From: SAR324 cluster bacterium
Lineage (GTDB): Bacteria > SAR324 > XYD2-FULL-50-16
Length of the DNA stretch: 64,000 nt
Direction: 5' to 3'
NCBI GenBank assembly: GCA_028282885.1
Contig: JANQGX010000006.1
Span: 27,956-91,955, forward strand
In this document: in pieces, positions 37,957 to 47,252 of the stretch
Layout of the letters: every line of letters begins with the position of its first letter
Numbering within the stretch: the stretch's first letter is position 1
Program-made: the position numbers and the translations under genes
The notes under the pieces: model-generated
Databases searched by the model: none
Told to the model about the DNA's origin: nothing
The model's input: only the letters and a program-made list of their open reading frames with translations

Positions 37957-39525
37957 TTAACCAACCGAACTGTCCACCGGTTTATCCGGTATGTTTCTGA
38001 GGTGGGGAAAGCTGATTAAAAACCGACTTCCCCTGTCTTTTTGGCTGAAAACCTCAATATTGCCGCCCATCCGTTGCGCCAATGCATAGCTGACACTCAA
38101 TCCCAAACCGGTACCTTCATCAACGCTTTTTGTCGTATAAAACGGATCAAAGATTTTGCGAATATCCTCTTCTTCAATCCCCTCTCCATCATCCTCTACA
38201 GTGATGGAGATACCGTCATCAACCTCCCTGCTTGTGATCGTTACCTGCCCTTTATCCGAAATGGATTGGATTGCGTTAAGACCGATATTGACGATAATCT
38301 GCTTGAGTGCTTCCGCATCGATGAAATAGGAAGTATGCAGGCGTAAATCAAAATGAAATTGAATGCGTTTCAGATTATAGGTCATCAGGGCAAAACAATC
38401 CCGGATCAGCACATCCACATCAGTTTCCCGAATACTCAAGGGTTCCTTGTGCCCGAATTTGAGCAAGCCTCTAACGGTTTTTTCAATCTGCTTTAATCCC
38501 TTTTCAATCAGGTCGATATACCTCTGATTCAAATCCCTGTCTTCCGGAGCCGCCTTGATTCCCTTCACACAGTTCAACATACCTCCCAACGGATTGTTGA
38601 TTTCATGGGCCACACCCGCCGAAAATCTACCCAGGGCTGCAAGTTTTTCCGATTGATATATCTGTTCCTGTGTCCTTTCGAGTTCAGCCTGTGAATCCAT
38701 TAATCGTTTGCCTAACTCCTGAAAGCTACTAGCCAGATCATCGATCTCATCACGGCCACCCGGAGAACGTTTGGTGACAACATTCTGAGCTGGATATTGC
38801 GAAATGCTGTAGGAAAGCGATTTTATTTTTTGAACCACCAGCACATCAATCAACAGGTAAAGCGCTGTGATAGTGATGGTAATGGTGACGAAAACAAGTA
38901 TGATTAGCATTTTGTTGCTTTTAGTCCGGGCATCATCAAATGCTTTCATGGGTATCGCAAAACTGAGTCCTCCTTTGATATCTCCCACCTTGTATCCTTG
39001 GGCTTCATGACATCCCATGCAGCTTGACCTGACCTTCAGCGCCTGCATATACCTGAAAACCCGTGATTGTCCCTGAAGTTCAATGGTCGAGTACTCCAGG
39101 TCACCCGATTCAAACTTTTTCAATCCGACGGCTTCAACTTCATCGGGATAATTGTAGGGACTGGTTGGCTTGAGACTTGTAACTCTGAACTTCCATAGCT
39201 CTTGATCATTCGTGTAATTAGAGAGCGCTCTGGTCACCTTGGCGGGATTGTACAAAACATACCTCTTGTCATCTTTCCCGACAATCACCGGATTGTCCAG
39301 GTAAGGATTCATTTTTACTCCCGGTTGTTCAATAAGATAGACTCCCTTGTGATCGGAAACCCATTTTCTGGTCAGGATCACCTGTTGTGCAAGAATACGA
39401 GCCTGTTGCCGGGCTTGCGATGCAATGAGCTGATCCTGATAAGTCGACATCTGATAATAGGTAGCACCAAAAGACACTACTAAGACGAAGCTGATGGTAA
39501 CTAAGAATTTGGTCCTTAATTTCAT
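37957..39525 (-). CDS. Haem-c-sensing histidine kinase (DUF3365/Tll0287-like; NrfS-like)
   Basis: A 522-residue membrane sensor. An N-terminal span (about 8-25) is followed by a periplasmic domain ending in CMGCH (C169, C172, H173), a covalent haem-c site typical of DUF3365 sensors. A second span near 208-230 and a HAMP-like linker lead to HisKA (phospho-His in GVAHEINNPLGG) and HATPase motifs DDGEGIEEEDI and GTGLGLS. Haem input makes it a candidate sensor of nitrite, NO or redox state, matching the divergent nrfHA. It pairs with the NtrC-type regulator downstream. Confidence 0.9.
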   Translation of the reverse strand: MKLRTKFLVTISFVLVVSFGATYYQMSTYQDQLIASQARQQARILAQQVILTRKWVSDHKGVYLIEQPGVKMNPYLDNPVIVGKDDKRYVLYNPAKVTRALSNYTNDQELWKFRVTSLKPTSPYNYPDEVEAVGLKKFESGDLEYSTIELQGQSRVFRYMQALKVRSSCMGCHEAQGYKVGDIKGGLSFAIPMKAFDDARTKSNKMLIILVFVTITITITALYLLIDVLVVQKIKSLSYSISQYPAQNVVTKRSPGGRDEIDDLASSFQELGKRLMDSQAELERTQEQIYQSEKLAALGRFSAGVAHEINNPLGGMLNCVKGIKAAPEDRDLNQRYIDLIEKGLKQIEKTVRGLLKFGHKEPLSIRETDVDVLIRDCFALMTYNLKRIQFHFDLRLHTSYFIDAEALKQIIVNIGLNAIQSISDKGQVTITSREVDDGISITVEDDGEGIEEEDIRKIFDPFYTTKSVDEGTGLGLSVSYALAQRMGGNIEVFSQKDRGSRFLISFPHLRNIPDKPVDSSVG

Positions 39526-39663
39526 AGATATTTAAGAGTGGTGTGAAAACGTTCGTGATTCTGGAATGTTGTTTCAGCAATAAACGTACCTCCGTACGTC
39601 AGACTACGGAGGCCTGCCCTGGGTGATTTGGGAATACCTATTATCGTAATTTAATCCGAGACG

Positions 39664-39712
39664 GTTACCGAATGGTAACAGGTTTTGAAATGATTTGTTA
39701 CCATTTGGAAAC
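39664..39712. promoter_or_regulatory. Two palindromic activator sites upstream of nrfHA
   Basis: GTTACC-GAAT-GGTAAC (39664-39679, perfect arms) and GTTACC-ATTT-GGAAAC (39697-39712, one mismatch) are spaced 33 bases apart, about three helical turns. They lie 52-100 bp upstream of a sigma-54 promoter candidate, the classic place for an NtrC-type activator. The adjacent NrfR-like regulator is the likely binder. Confidence 0.7.
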
Positions 39713-39763
39713 ACCTCCTACTCCTTTATATTCTAACTATATGTAATAATTAACTATATCAAC

Positions 39764-39779
39764 TGGCATATCAATTGCT
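39764..39779 (+). promoter_or_regulatory. Sigma-54 promoter candidate for nrfHA
   Basis: TGGCATATCAATTGCT has GG and GC separated by exactly 10 bases and the TTGC box of the -12 element. It lies downstream of the paired palindromes and points toward nrfH, though it would give a long leader of about 370 bases. Confidence 0.6.
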
Positions 39780-39906
39780 GAAAGAAGGGATACGTATAAA
39801 AACGGTTGTGGTCTTTTATTTGGATTGGGCTGTTTGTAAGTTGCCGTTATTGAAGGTAATGAAGCTTAGTCTCGATTGCGGGGTTGAGAATTTCTACTCG
39901 GAACTG

Positions 39907-39922
39907 TTACCAAATGGTAACA
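39907..39922. promoter_or_regulatory. Third GTTACC palindrome in the nrfHA leader
   Basis: GTTACC-AAAT-GGTAAC is a perfect-arm copy of the same operator, now 128 bp downstream of the sigma-54 -12 element. Here it could bind as a repressor site or serve a second, unseen promoter nearer nrfH. Confidence 0.6.
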
Positions 39923-40147
39923 TGATTAAGAGTGGAGCAAATTGATGCCTATTCAAATAATTTTGTTTGACATGTTTACAATTCTTTGTATGATAATGCA
40001 GAGATTTGATACTCCACCAGGAGTAGAGAAATTTGGAGATGGTTTCCAACAGCAGTGCAGTTAACAAAAGTTGATTTCATAAAATAAAATCCAAATGGTG
40101 ATTGATGTTTGTCGTTTGGATTTGCCAGTTATGGAGGAATCCGCAAC

Positions 40148-40684
40148 ATGAAGAATAACCGGTGGGTATTTTTTGGTTCAGTTGCCACTTTTGTTATTGC
40201 CGTGGGACTTTTTATCAATCTGATGAACGCTTCAGAAGCTTTGTCTTATCTGTCATCCGATCCCAAGCATTGTGTCAGTTGTCATGTGATGAACACTCAG
40301 TACGCAACCTGGCAGCACGGTCCCCACGCTCAGCGGGCAAACTGTGCCGAATGCCATCTGCCTACAGAGGGGTTCATCGATAAGTATATGGCAAAAGCGA
40401 GAGATGGAATCAATCACTCCTTTGCCTTTACTTTCAACACATATGAGCATGCGATTCAGATCAGCGAAAACGGTGCTGAAAGAGTTCAAGCCAACTGTAT
40501 TTCGTGCCATACCAATGTTGTGGAAACAATGCTGTCCAATGCCGAACGATACCGGCAACCGGGTTCTGAGTTCAAGCCTGAGGATCGTCAGTGTTGGGAC
40601 TGTCATCAGGATGTCTCTCATGGTAAAAACAGAAGTCTAATCACTACACCTTTTGCCTTGGGTGTTAGGGCTGAAGTTCACTAA
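40148..40684 (+). CDS. nrfH: Cytochrome c nitrite reductase small subunit (NapC/NirT family)
   Basis: A 178-residue membrane-anchored tetrahaem cytochrome. One span lies near residues 6-26 and four CxxCH sites follow: CVSCH, CAECH, CISCH, CWDCH. It oxidises menaquinol and passes electrons to NrfA on the outer face of the membrane. The start at 40148 (MKNNRWVFFGSVATF) has GGAGG upstream; the frame open to 40109 adds residues before the span. The next gene, nrfA, follows after 12 bases. Confidence 0.93.
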   Translation: MKNNRWVFFGSVATFVIAVGLFINLMNASEALSYLSSDPKHCVSCHVMNTQYATWQHGPHAQRANCAECHLPTEGFIDKYMAKARDGINHSFAFTFNTYEHAIQISENGAERVQANCISCHTNVVETMLSNAERYRQPGSEFKPEDRQCWDCHQDVSHGKNRSLITTPFALGVRAEVH

Positions 40685-40696
40685 ATGGAGGGGAAA

Positions 40697-42208
40697 ATGA
40701 ATAAGTACAAACTACTACTTGTCGTTTCTTTGGCAGCGATTATCGCTATGGTAGCGATGACGGTTTCGATTGCCGGGAAAAAAAATGAGCGTGGCGTAAT
40801 CAACTCCAGCCCGGTTGTTAAAGCTGATGGTGTTGAAGCACGTAATGAAGTTTGGCGGGAACACTTCCCTCGTCAATACGATTCATGGAAAAAGACCAGT
40901 GAGAATGATAAGATAATCGATATGATCAAGGAAAAGCCCCAACTGGCTATCTTATGGGCCGGTTACGGTTTCGCTAAAGATTATAACGCGCCTCGCGGGC
41001 ACTTTTACGCCCTGCAAAGTAATCAGAATACGCTGAGAACCGGGGCCCCCGTGGATGAGAAAACCGGACCGATGCCTACGGCCTGTTGGGCCTGCAAATC
41101 TCCTGACGTTCCCCGAGTGATGGAGGAGGTCGGGATAGAAGAGTATTTTACAGGGAAATGGGCCAAGTACGGTGATGAGATCGCTAATTCCATCGGTTGT
41201 GCCGATTGCCACGACAGCGCAACAGCCAACCTGACCATCAGCCGTCCCTACCTCAGGGTGGCCTTGGAGTACAATGGTGTGGATCTCGATTCCATCACCC
41301 ACCAGGATATGCGATCCCTGGTCTGCGCCCAGTGCCATTCCGAGTACTATTTCAAGAAAACGAAATGGACGGATAAACAAGGTGTAGAGAAAACGGCCGC
41401 AATCGTCACCTTCCCGTGGGAGGGTAAAATGACAGCGGAGGATATGGAGAATTACTATAATGATCGGGAGTTCAAGGACTGGACCCATAAAATCAGTAAA
41501 ACCCCCATGCTCAAGGCTCAACATCCGGGTTATGAAATCTATAAAACCGGGATCCACGCTCGACGGAACGTCGCTTGTGCGGATTGTCATATGCCTTATA
41601 AGCAGGAGGGCTCGGTCAAATTCACCGATCATCACATCCGCAGTCCTCTGGAGAATATCGCCAACACTTGTCTGACCTGCCATCGCGAGAGCGAGCAGGA
41701 ACTGAAAGATGTGGTGAATCGCAAGCTGGAGAGAAAAGAGCAGCTGATGGAAATCACCATGGACAACATAGCCAAGGCACACCTGGAGGCAGGAAAAGCC
41801 TGGGAGCTTGGTGCTACTCAAAGCGATATGAGTCCGATTCAGGCGGATATCCGCTCCAGTCAGTGGACCTGGGATTACTCCATTGCCAGTCACGGTTCCT
41901 TTTACCACGCGCCGGAAGAGACCCTGAGACTGCTTTCAGTTGCCAACGAAAAGGCACAGCAGGCACGTCTGAAGTTGGTTAGAGTCCTGGCCAAATACGG
42001 GGCAATCGATTATATGGCGCCCGACTTTTCCACCAAGGAAAAAGCTCAAAAACTGGCTGGAGTCCCCTTTGAGAAACTGGCTGCTGAAAAGATGAAATTC
42101 AAAAACACGCTACTCAAGGCCTGGACCGAAGCAGCCATCGCAAATGACAAACTGGTGCCCAGTATCCGCGAAGGCATGAGCGACAACGTTTCCTATCCAA
42201 AGAACTGA
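40697..42208 (+). CDS. nrfA: Cytochrome c nitrite reductase catalytic subunit, ammonia-forming
   Basis: A 503-residue pentahaem enzyme reducing nitrite to ammonium with six electrons, in the periplasm. A signal segment (KLLLVVSLAAIIAMVAM) is followed by the diagnostic catalytic haem site CWACK (C130, C133, K134), where Lys is the proximal ligand, and four CxxCH sites: CADCH, CAQCH, CADCH, CLTCH. The ATG at 40697 follows GGAGGGG. Together with NrfH it supports respiratory ammonification and nitrite detoxification. Confidence 0.96.
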   Translation: MNKYKLLLVVSLAAIIAMVAMTVSIAGKKNERGVINSSPVVKADGVEARNEVWREHFPRQYDSWKKTSENDKIIDMIKEKPQLAILWAGYGFAKDYNAPRGHFYALQSNQNTLRTGAPVDEKTGPMPTACWACKSPDVPRVMEEVGIEEYFTGKWAKYGDEIANSIGCADCHDSATANLTISRPYLRVALEYNGVDLDSITHQDMRSLVCAQCHSEYYFKKTKWTDKQGVEKTAAIVTFPWEGKMTAEDMENYYNDREFKDWTHKISKTPMLKAQHPGYEIYKTGIHARRNVACADCHMPYKQEGSVKFTDHHIRSPLENIANTCLTCHRESEQELKDVVNRKLERKEQLMEITMDNIAKAHLEAGKAWELGATQSDMSPIQADIRSSQWTWDYSIASHGSFYHAPEETLRLLSVANEKAQQARLKLVRVLAKYGAIDYMAPDFSTKEKAQKLAGVPFEKLAAEKMKFKNTLLKAWTEAAIANDKLVPSIREGMSDNVSYPKN

Positions 42209-42226
42209 TCTCTCCTCCTCAAACCA

Positions 42227-42255
42227 ATCGATGAGCGCCATTTGCGTTCATCGAT
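42227..42255 (+). terminator. 12-bp hairpin after nrfA
   Basis: ATCGATGAGCGC (42227-42238) pairs with GCGTTCATCGAT (42244-42255), with one G-U, over a five-base loop, 18 bp past the nrfA stop. No T-tract follows closely. It marks the end of the core segment; the first tRNA-derived repeat begins 226 bp further on. Confidence 0.6.
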
Positions 42256-42480
42256 GGTATCAAAACCCGGGGACAGGTCTTTCATTTTGACTTTTCTCTA
42301 ATTTATCTCCCTTCTGTTCACCTGATCCCTATTCTTCAGAAACATCTCGTGAATCTGGTGCCGTTTGAGTCGACTAACTCTATTGACCCATTCAATTGCT
42401 CTTTAACAACATTTCGAACAAGTTTTAATTCGGGGGATGTGTGTTAGTTCAGATATTGGGGAGTATTTGGAGTGCCCACA

Positions 42481-42727
42481 TGATGCCCCCACTAGGACTC
42501 GAATCTGGAGCTGAGGATCAGGAGTCCTGCGAATAATAACTTTAATATCTTGTTATGATTGGCTATTTTCAGAATAGTCTGAAAATGATTACGGATTGGG
42601 TGTGGATTGACGAAAATGCTTGATTTAGTGTTTCAGCGTAGTTTTCTGATCTTGTTTGCTATTAAGGGTTGAATTTTACTGCCTGAAGGTAGACCCAACT
42701 TCCCGATAGCCGAAACCTTTGTTCATC
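42481..42727 (-). repeat. tRNA-derived cassette repeat, copy 1 (most degenerate tRNA part)
   Basis: The first 47 bases match the 3' part of the tRNA-Arg with five mismatches. The following 200 bases share three blocks with the other copies: a TTGTTATGATTGG block, GGATTGACGAAAA, and CTGAAGGT with TTCCCGATAGCCGAAACC near the end. This leftmost copy forms the boundary with the nrfA region. Confidence 0.75.
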
Positions 42728-42973
42728 CGTATAGTGATCGAGATTGTGAAATCAATAATCCATTCACTATTATCACACGAAAACGGGCCAGATCAGATTG
42801 AAGAAAGGTCTTTTAGAATCCATATTTTGCAAGCTCCTGCAGTTAAAAGAAAGTTGACTCAGATTCCTTTTCCTAATAAAATATATTCTAACAACACTCT
42901 AATAGTATTACAAAGAAACGTATTGAATATTAGAAATGATTGATTAAAGGTCAAAACAGAGAGGTGAAACGAT

Positions 42974-43174
42974 ATGAAAACTACCGTTGAAATACCGAAC
43001 GATGAGTTAAAACAGTTGATTACGTTCACGGGTGCTAAAACGAAAAAGGATGCGATCAACACTGCTATTAAAAGCTATAACAAACAGCAGCGTCTTTTAG
43101 CCCTGTCAAAAAAGCTTGGTACGTTTGAAAACTTCATTGAGGCCAACGAGTTGGAACAGATGAGAGCGGAATAG
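42974..43174 (+). CDS. vapB: VapB-type antitoxin, copy 1
   Basis: A 66-residue antitoxin of the VapB/DUF2191 kind. It has an N-terminal ribbon-helix-helix opening (MKTTVEIPNDELKQLITFTG) for DNA binding and a C-terminal toxin-wrapping tail (LGTFENFIEANELEQMRAE). GAGAGGTG precedes the ATG. The vapC gene starts two bases after its stop codon, so the two are translated together. It is almost identical to the copy at 53855. Confidence 0.9.
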   Translation: MKTTVEIPNDELKQLITFTGAKTKKDAINTAIKSYNKQQRLLALSKKLGTFENFIEANELEQMRAE

Positions 43175-43175
43175 A

Positions 43176-43571
43176 ATGCAATCAATCACTTTGATAGATA
43201 CTTCCTGTTGGATAGAGGCTTTACGTGTTTCAGGCAACAAAAAGATTCGAAAGAAAGTTCACGAGCTGCTTGTTGAAGGAAGAGCGGCATGGTGTGAAAT
43301 GATATTGCTGGAGCTCTGGAATGGAGCACGAGGAAGATCAGAAAGAAGGATGCTTGATGATTTGAAGCAAGAGATAACAATGCTCCCAATCTCAGGTGAA
43401 GTGTGGTCTTTAGCTCGTAAACTGGCAAGGGATTGTAGAGAAGAAGGTAAAACTGTTCCTTCGACTGATATTTTGATCGTTTCGTGCGGGTTGGGAAATA
43501 AAACTGAAATTGAGCATCAGGATAAGCACTTCGATGTAATTCTAGAAATACACTCCAAAACAGACTTTTGA
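43176..43571 (+). CDS. vapC: VapC-type PIN-domain toxin, copy 1 (intact)
   Basis: A 131-residue PIN-domain ribonuclease. The acidic metal ligands are D8 (LIDTSCW), E46 (MILLELWNG), D98 (PSTDILI) and D116 (EHQDKHFD). VapC toxins cleave tRNA or rRNA unless bound by VapB. The stop codon lies only three bases before the next tRNA-derived repeat, as cassette genes do. Confidence 0.92.
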   Translation: MQSITLIDTSCWIEALRVSGNKKIRKKVHELLVEGRAAWCEMILLELWNGARGRSERRMLDDLKQEITMLPISGEVWSLARKLARDCREEGKTVPSTDILIVSCGLGNKTEIEHQDKHFDVILEIHSKTDF

Positions 43572-43574
43572 AAA

Positions 43575-43847
43575 TGGGGTCCCCACCAGGATTCGAAAGG
43601 ACGGCGTGTTTCTTCGACGCTAGTAAGAAACACTTAGCGGATCTGAGGATTAGGATTCCTGCGAGATCACCCACTAAACACTTTGTTATGATTGATTATT
43701 CTCGTTTGAGGCAGAGAATGATTGTTGATTGACGAAAACCTCCACCCTATCACTTAGCTATAGTAGACTGATTTGACTTGCCATTGTTGGTCAATTTTTA
43801 ATGTCTGAAGGTGGTCAAATTTCCCGAAAGCCGAAACCTTTGCTTTG
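43575..43847 (-). repeat. tRNA-derived cassette repeat, copy 2 (hairpin variant)
   Basis: The acceptor/T-loop part (CCCCACCAGGATTCGAA) and the anticodon part (GATCTGAGGATTAGGATTCC) flank an extra segment of about 40 bases with a perfect 9-bp stem, GTGTTTCTT (43606-43614) with AAGAAACAC (43625-43633). The downstream blocks (TAAACACTTTGTTATGATTG, GATTGACGAAAACC, CTGAAGGT, TTCCCGAAAGCCGAAACC) match the other copies. Confidence 0.75.
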
Positions 43848-44090
43848 AGTTACCGAAAATTGAAACAGCACCAGAAAACTGATGAGGCTTATCCCCTTGA
43901 TACCAAGACTATGGTTGCAAGCTTTGGCAACATCCTTTTCCCGTCTGTATTGGCAAAGATCTTTTCAACAATGCAAAAGGAGATTCGGGCGCACTTTCCA
44001 GATTATACGGTGATTTGTGCAACTCACTGCAATGGGTATCTCGGCTATTTCCTCCTCGAAGTCATTTCTCGCTTGCAGGGACGCGCCTGA
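43845..44090 (+). pseudogene. Possible remnant of a ceramidase-like C-terminal segment
   Basis: An 81-codon frame whose end (IRAHFPDYTVICATHCNGYL, then GYF) faintly resembles the GNGYxGY part of neutral/alkaline ceramidase-type proteins. No start, signal peptide or catalytic region is present. It sits between repeat copy 2 and the SNF2 gene and could equally be chance. Low confidence. Confidence 0.2.
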
Positions 44091-44155
44091 GCGGATATTT
44101 TCAATAGAAAACTTCCAAAACCCGAGACTCTCAACCCGGCATCTGAAGAGTAACA

Positions 44156-47100
44156 ATGACCACAAAAATACCCTCCCATCCAGCGAATGACATATTCTTT
44201 TTTGATTCTGAACGAATTCGAACACTGGTTTCCGATTCAACCATTGCCAAAGGTATTGATTATTTCAATAAAAACGGGGTGACGGACCTCCTGCGCAGCG
44301 ATTTGCACCTTCAGGGCTATGTCGAGGGGAGCGATGAAACATCCTTCCATGTTTCCCTCAGCTATGACGATGAGAATCGCCTGCGTGCAGTTTGTCAGTG
44401 CAATGACAGCGGTTCTGTATGTGAACACGCCATTGCCTTACTCTATCAGTATTCATCTGAGTATATGGAGGCCAACCAGGACATCAGCAACGCTTACGAG
44501 GAAGCCATTGAAGAAAGAGTTGCAAAGGGCCGGACCGAGGTTAACGTAGTCAGAAAATCCGGAGAATTATGGTTTGGCGATTGGGAGGCATCCTCCATTG
44601 TTTCAACAACACACAGGCCCCAAACGTACAGGGTACAGATTCGTTCATTAACCGAAAAAAGGAACTACTGCACCTGTCCTGATTTTGCCATCAACCAGTT
44701 AGGAACTTGCAAGCACATCGAAGCGGTTCTGTATAATATTCAAAAAAATAGCGCATACCCGCAGCTCGAAAACAATGCCCCGACACACCCGTTCATTTAC
44801 CTGGACTGGGAAATGGAAAACGCTCCTGGAATCAAACTGGTAAAAGCAGGGCAGGCAACAGATGAGTTGAATGATATTCTGGAACCCTGGTTTGATGCCC
44901 GGGGATATTTTAAGAAGCGACTGCCGGATGATTTCTACACTCTTTCCGATGAGCTGTATGGTCGTACCGATATCTCTCTTGGTGAAGATGTTATTGCCTA
45001 CGTGCAGAGAATCGCAGCAGAGTTTTCACATCAACAACGGGCAAAGGATGTTCAGGAACGATTGTCTCAAACCAACGGTATTCTGCCCTGGATAAAAACC
45101 AGGTTATACTCCTACCAGACGGAAGGTGTGGCATTCATGGTGGGAACCGGTCGTTGCCTGCTGGCGGATGATATGGGACTGGGAAAAACCCTGCAGGCCA
45201 TCACAGCCGCATCCTGGCTGAGAAGGGATAAAGAAGTGGATCGGGTACTGATTGTGTGCCCGGCATCTTTGAAACACCAATGGGCCAGAGAAATCGAAAG
45301 ATTTACCGGGGAGGAAGCCCTGGTTGTCCAGGGAAATCCGGGAGCACGCCACGTTCAGTACCGAAAGGGAACCGCATTTCTGATTGTAAATTATGAACTG
45401 ATTCTGCGGGACCTGTCGATAATCAACGAGGTGTTCAGACCGGACCTGTTGATACTGGATGAAGCACAGCGTATTAAAAACTGGAGAACCAAGATCGCCT
45501 CCGCCATTAAACTGATACCAACAACTTTTGCCTTCGTTCTAACCGGAACCCCCCTGGAAAACAGATTGGAGGATCTTTACAGCTTGATGCAAGTGGTGAA
45601 TCCCCAAATTTTGGGACCACTCTGGAAGTATTTGCTGGATTTTCACATCACCGACGAACGAGGAAAAGTGTTGGGATATCGCAATCTCAGTGAATTGCGT
45701 CGCCGAATCCAGCCAGCCATGCTCAGACGTGACCGACGTCTGGTCAGGGATCAACTACCGGATCGTATTGAAACACGATTAGATGTCCCGATGAATGGAA
45801 GACAAAGAGAGTTACATGATTCCGCCCTCTCCGCCGCAGGTCATCTGGCACAGATAGCAAAACGCCGACCCTTGACACCATCGGAACAGAACCGCCTGAT
45901 GGCGTCCTTGCAGGCGGCACGAATGGCCTGTAATTCAGCCAGCCTGGTGGATGAAGAGGCCATACTCCCTTCGCCCAAGTTGGAGGAACTCGTTAATATT
46001 CTCGATGAACTCTGCCTGCAAAACGGTTTGAAAGTCGTTGTGTTTTCCCAATGGGAACGTATGACCCGTATGGTTGAAGAACGAATAACGAGTATGGGCA
46101 TCGGCAGTGTTCGCCTCCACGGTGGTGTACCGACTCAAAAACGGGGCGAACTGATGGACCGTTTCAGAATTGATGACTCCATACAGGTATTCATTTCAAC
46201 GGATGCCGGAGGTGTAGGACTGAACCTGCAGTCAGGATCGGCCTTGGTCAACATGGATATTCCTTGGAACCCGGCCGTGCTCGAACAGCGCAATGCGAGA
46301 ATTCATCGTCTGGGACAGACAAACAAAGTACAGATCATCAAACTGGTGGCTGAAGACTCCTATGAAGAAAATGTGTTGGCAATGGTCATGAACAAGCAGA
46401 ACCTGTTCGACAATGTCATCGACCCTGAAGCAAAAGAAGACGTTGTGGGCGTGTCCAAGCGGATGTTGGAAGCGTTGATTGAAGATCTTGTGGAGGTCGA
46501 GGAAAAAACACTTATACTCCCATCAGAGGAGGTCACGGAGACGGATCTTGAGGATGAAACGCCGCCTGTTGAAGCTGGCATCGTAAATGAAGACGAAACA
46601 GAGGTTTTTGAAGATGAGCAGGTTCGATTCTGTATTGAACGTCTTCAGAATAAAGTCGGGTCGAGAATTGAACGTATCATGGGAGCGAAAGGTGCACTGC
46701 TGGTAATCATGGAACCGATCAGCGAGGAAGATGAGACGCTGGCTATTGAACTCTCCCGCACAGTGCCGGTAGCGTTGATGACGCCTGGCGTGCTGGCAGG
46801 CCTGCAGCGTCTGGGTGAGGCATCACCCGTGATGGGGATGAAGACATTGATCGAGCAACAGTCAGACCCGTTAAAACCGCGGGTCTCGCCACTGATCCTG
46901 CAGGCCAAAGAGAAACTGACGGCTGTTGAAACTCTTTTGGAGAACGATTCCATAACCGTCTGCCTGGAACTGGTAGCCTCTGCCATGGTTGCAGCGCTTG
47001 CTGCAGCAACCGATGAAATTAAACCGCCTGAACTGACAGATGCCGCGGTATGGATCTATTCGGAACTGTTGCCGAGGGAGATCATCAGCAACGACCAGGC

Positions 47101-47221
47101 AAGCAGTGTTGTCCAGGCGATTTCCATGAAGAATGCCTCCAATCTGCCAAAAGAGCTGGTTACCAAAGCACTGGACGATGCCAACCAACTGGTATCAATG
47201 GTAGAAAACATGCGATACTGA
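44156..47221 (+). CDS. SWIM-domain SNF2-type helicase/translocase
   Basis: A 1021-residue SNF2 ATPase. Two SWIM zinc sites lie at C80/C82/C89/H91 (CQCNDSGSVCEH) and C172/C174/C185/H187 (CTCPDFAINQLGTCKH). The motor has Walker A GLGKT at 341-345, DEAQ at 435-438, TGTPLENR and the second lobe with VFISTDAGGVGLNLQSG and ARIHRLGQ. The C-terminal 200 residues are acidic then helical, and unrecognised. It would translocate on duplex DNA. It pairs with the Pif1-like gene 31 bp downstream; both occupy one cassette, so joint action in DNA repair or defence is likely (inference). Confidence 0.88.
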   Translation: MTTKIPSHPANDIFFFDSERIRTLVSDSTIAKGIDYFNKNGVTDLLRSDLHLQGYVEGSDETSFHVSLSYDDENRLRAVCQCNDSGSVCEHAIALLYQYSSEYMEANQDISNAYEEAIEERVAKGRTEVNVVRKSGELWFGDWEASSIVSTTHRPQTYRVQIRSLTEKRNYCTCPDFAINQLGTCKHIEAVLYNIQKNSAYPQLENNAPTHPFIYLDWEMENAPGIKLVKAGQATDELNDILEPWFDARGYFKKRLPDDFYTLSDELYGRTDISLGEDVIAYVQRIAAEFSHQQRAKDVQERLSQTNGILPWIKTRLYSYQTEGVAFMVGTGRCLLADDMGLGKTLQAITAASWLRRDKEVDRVLIVCPASLKHQWAREIERFTGEEALVVQGNPGARHVQYRKGTAFLIVNYELILRDLSIINEVFRPDLLILDEAQRIKNWRTKIASAIKLIPTTFAFVLTGTPLENRLEDLYSLMQVVNPQILGPLWKYLLDFHITDERGKVLGYRNLSELRRRIQPAMLRRDRRLVRDQLPDRIETRLDVPMNGRQRELHDSALSAAGHLAQIAKRRPLTPSEQNRLMASLQAARMACNSASLVDEEAILPSPKLEELVNILDELCLQNGLKVVVFSQWERMTRMVEERITSMGIGSVRLHGGVPTQKRGELMDRFRIDDSIQVFISTDAGGVGLNLQSGSALVNMDIPWNPAVLEQRNARIHRLGQTNKVQIIKLVAEDSYEENVLAMVMNKQNLFDNVIDPEAKEDVVGVSKRMLEALIEDLVEVEEKTLILPSEEVTETDLEDETPPVEAGIVNEDETEVFEDEQVRFCIERLQNKVGSRIERIMGAKGALLVIMEPISEEDETLAIELSRTVPVALMTPGVLAGLQRLGEASPVMGMKTLIEQQSDPLKPRVSPLILQAKEKLTAVETLLENDSITVCLELVASAMVAALAAATDEIKPPELTDAAVWIYSELLPREIISNDQASSVVQAISMKNASNLPKELVTKALDDANQLVSMVENMRY

Positions 47222-47252
47222 ATGTCTATAACAATCATCATGCAAACCGGGT

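Noticed and set aside
40952..41908. 318-codon minus-strand frame
   Set aside because: It is antisense to nrfA, which carries all five haem motifs.
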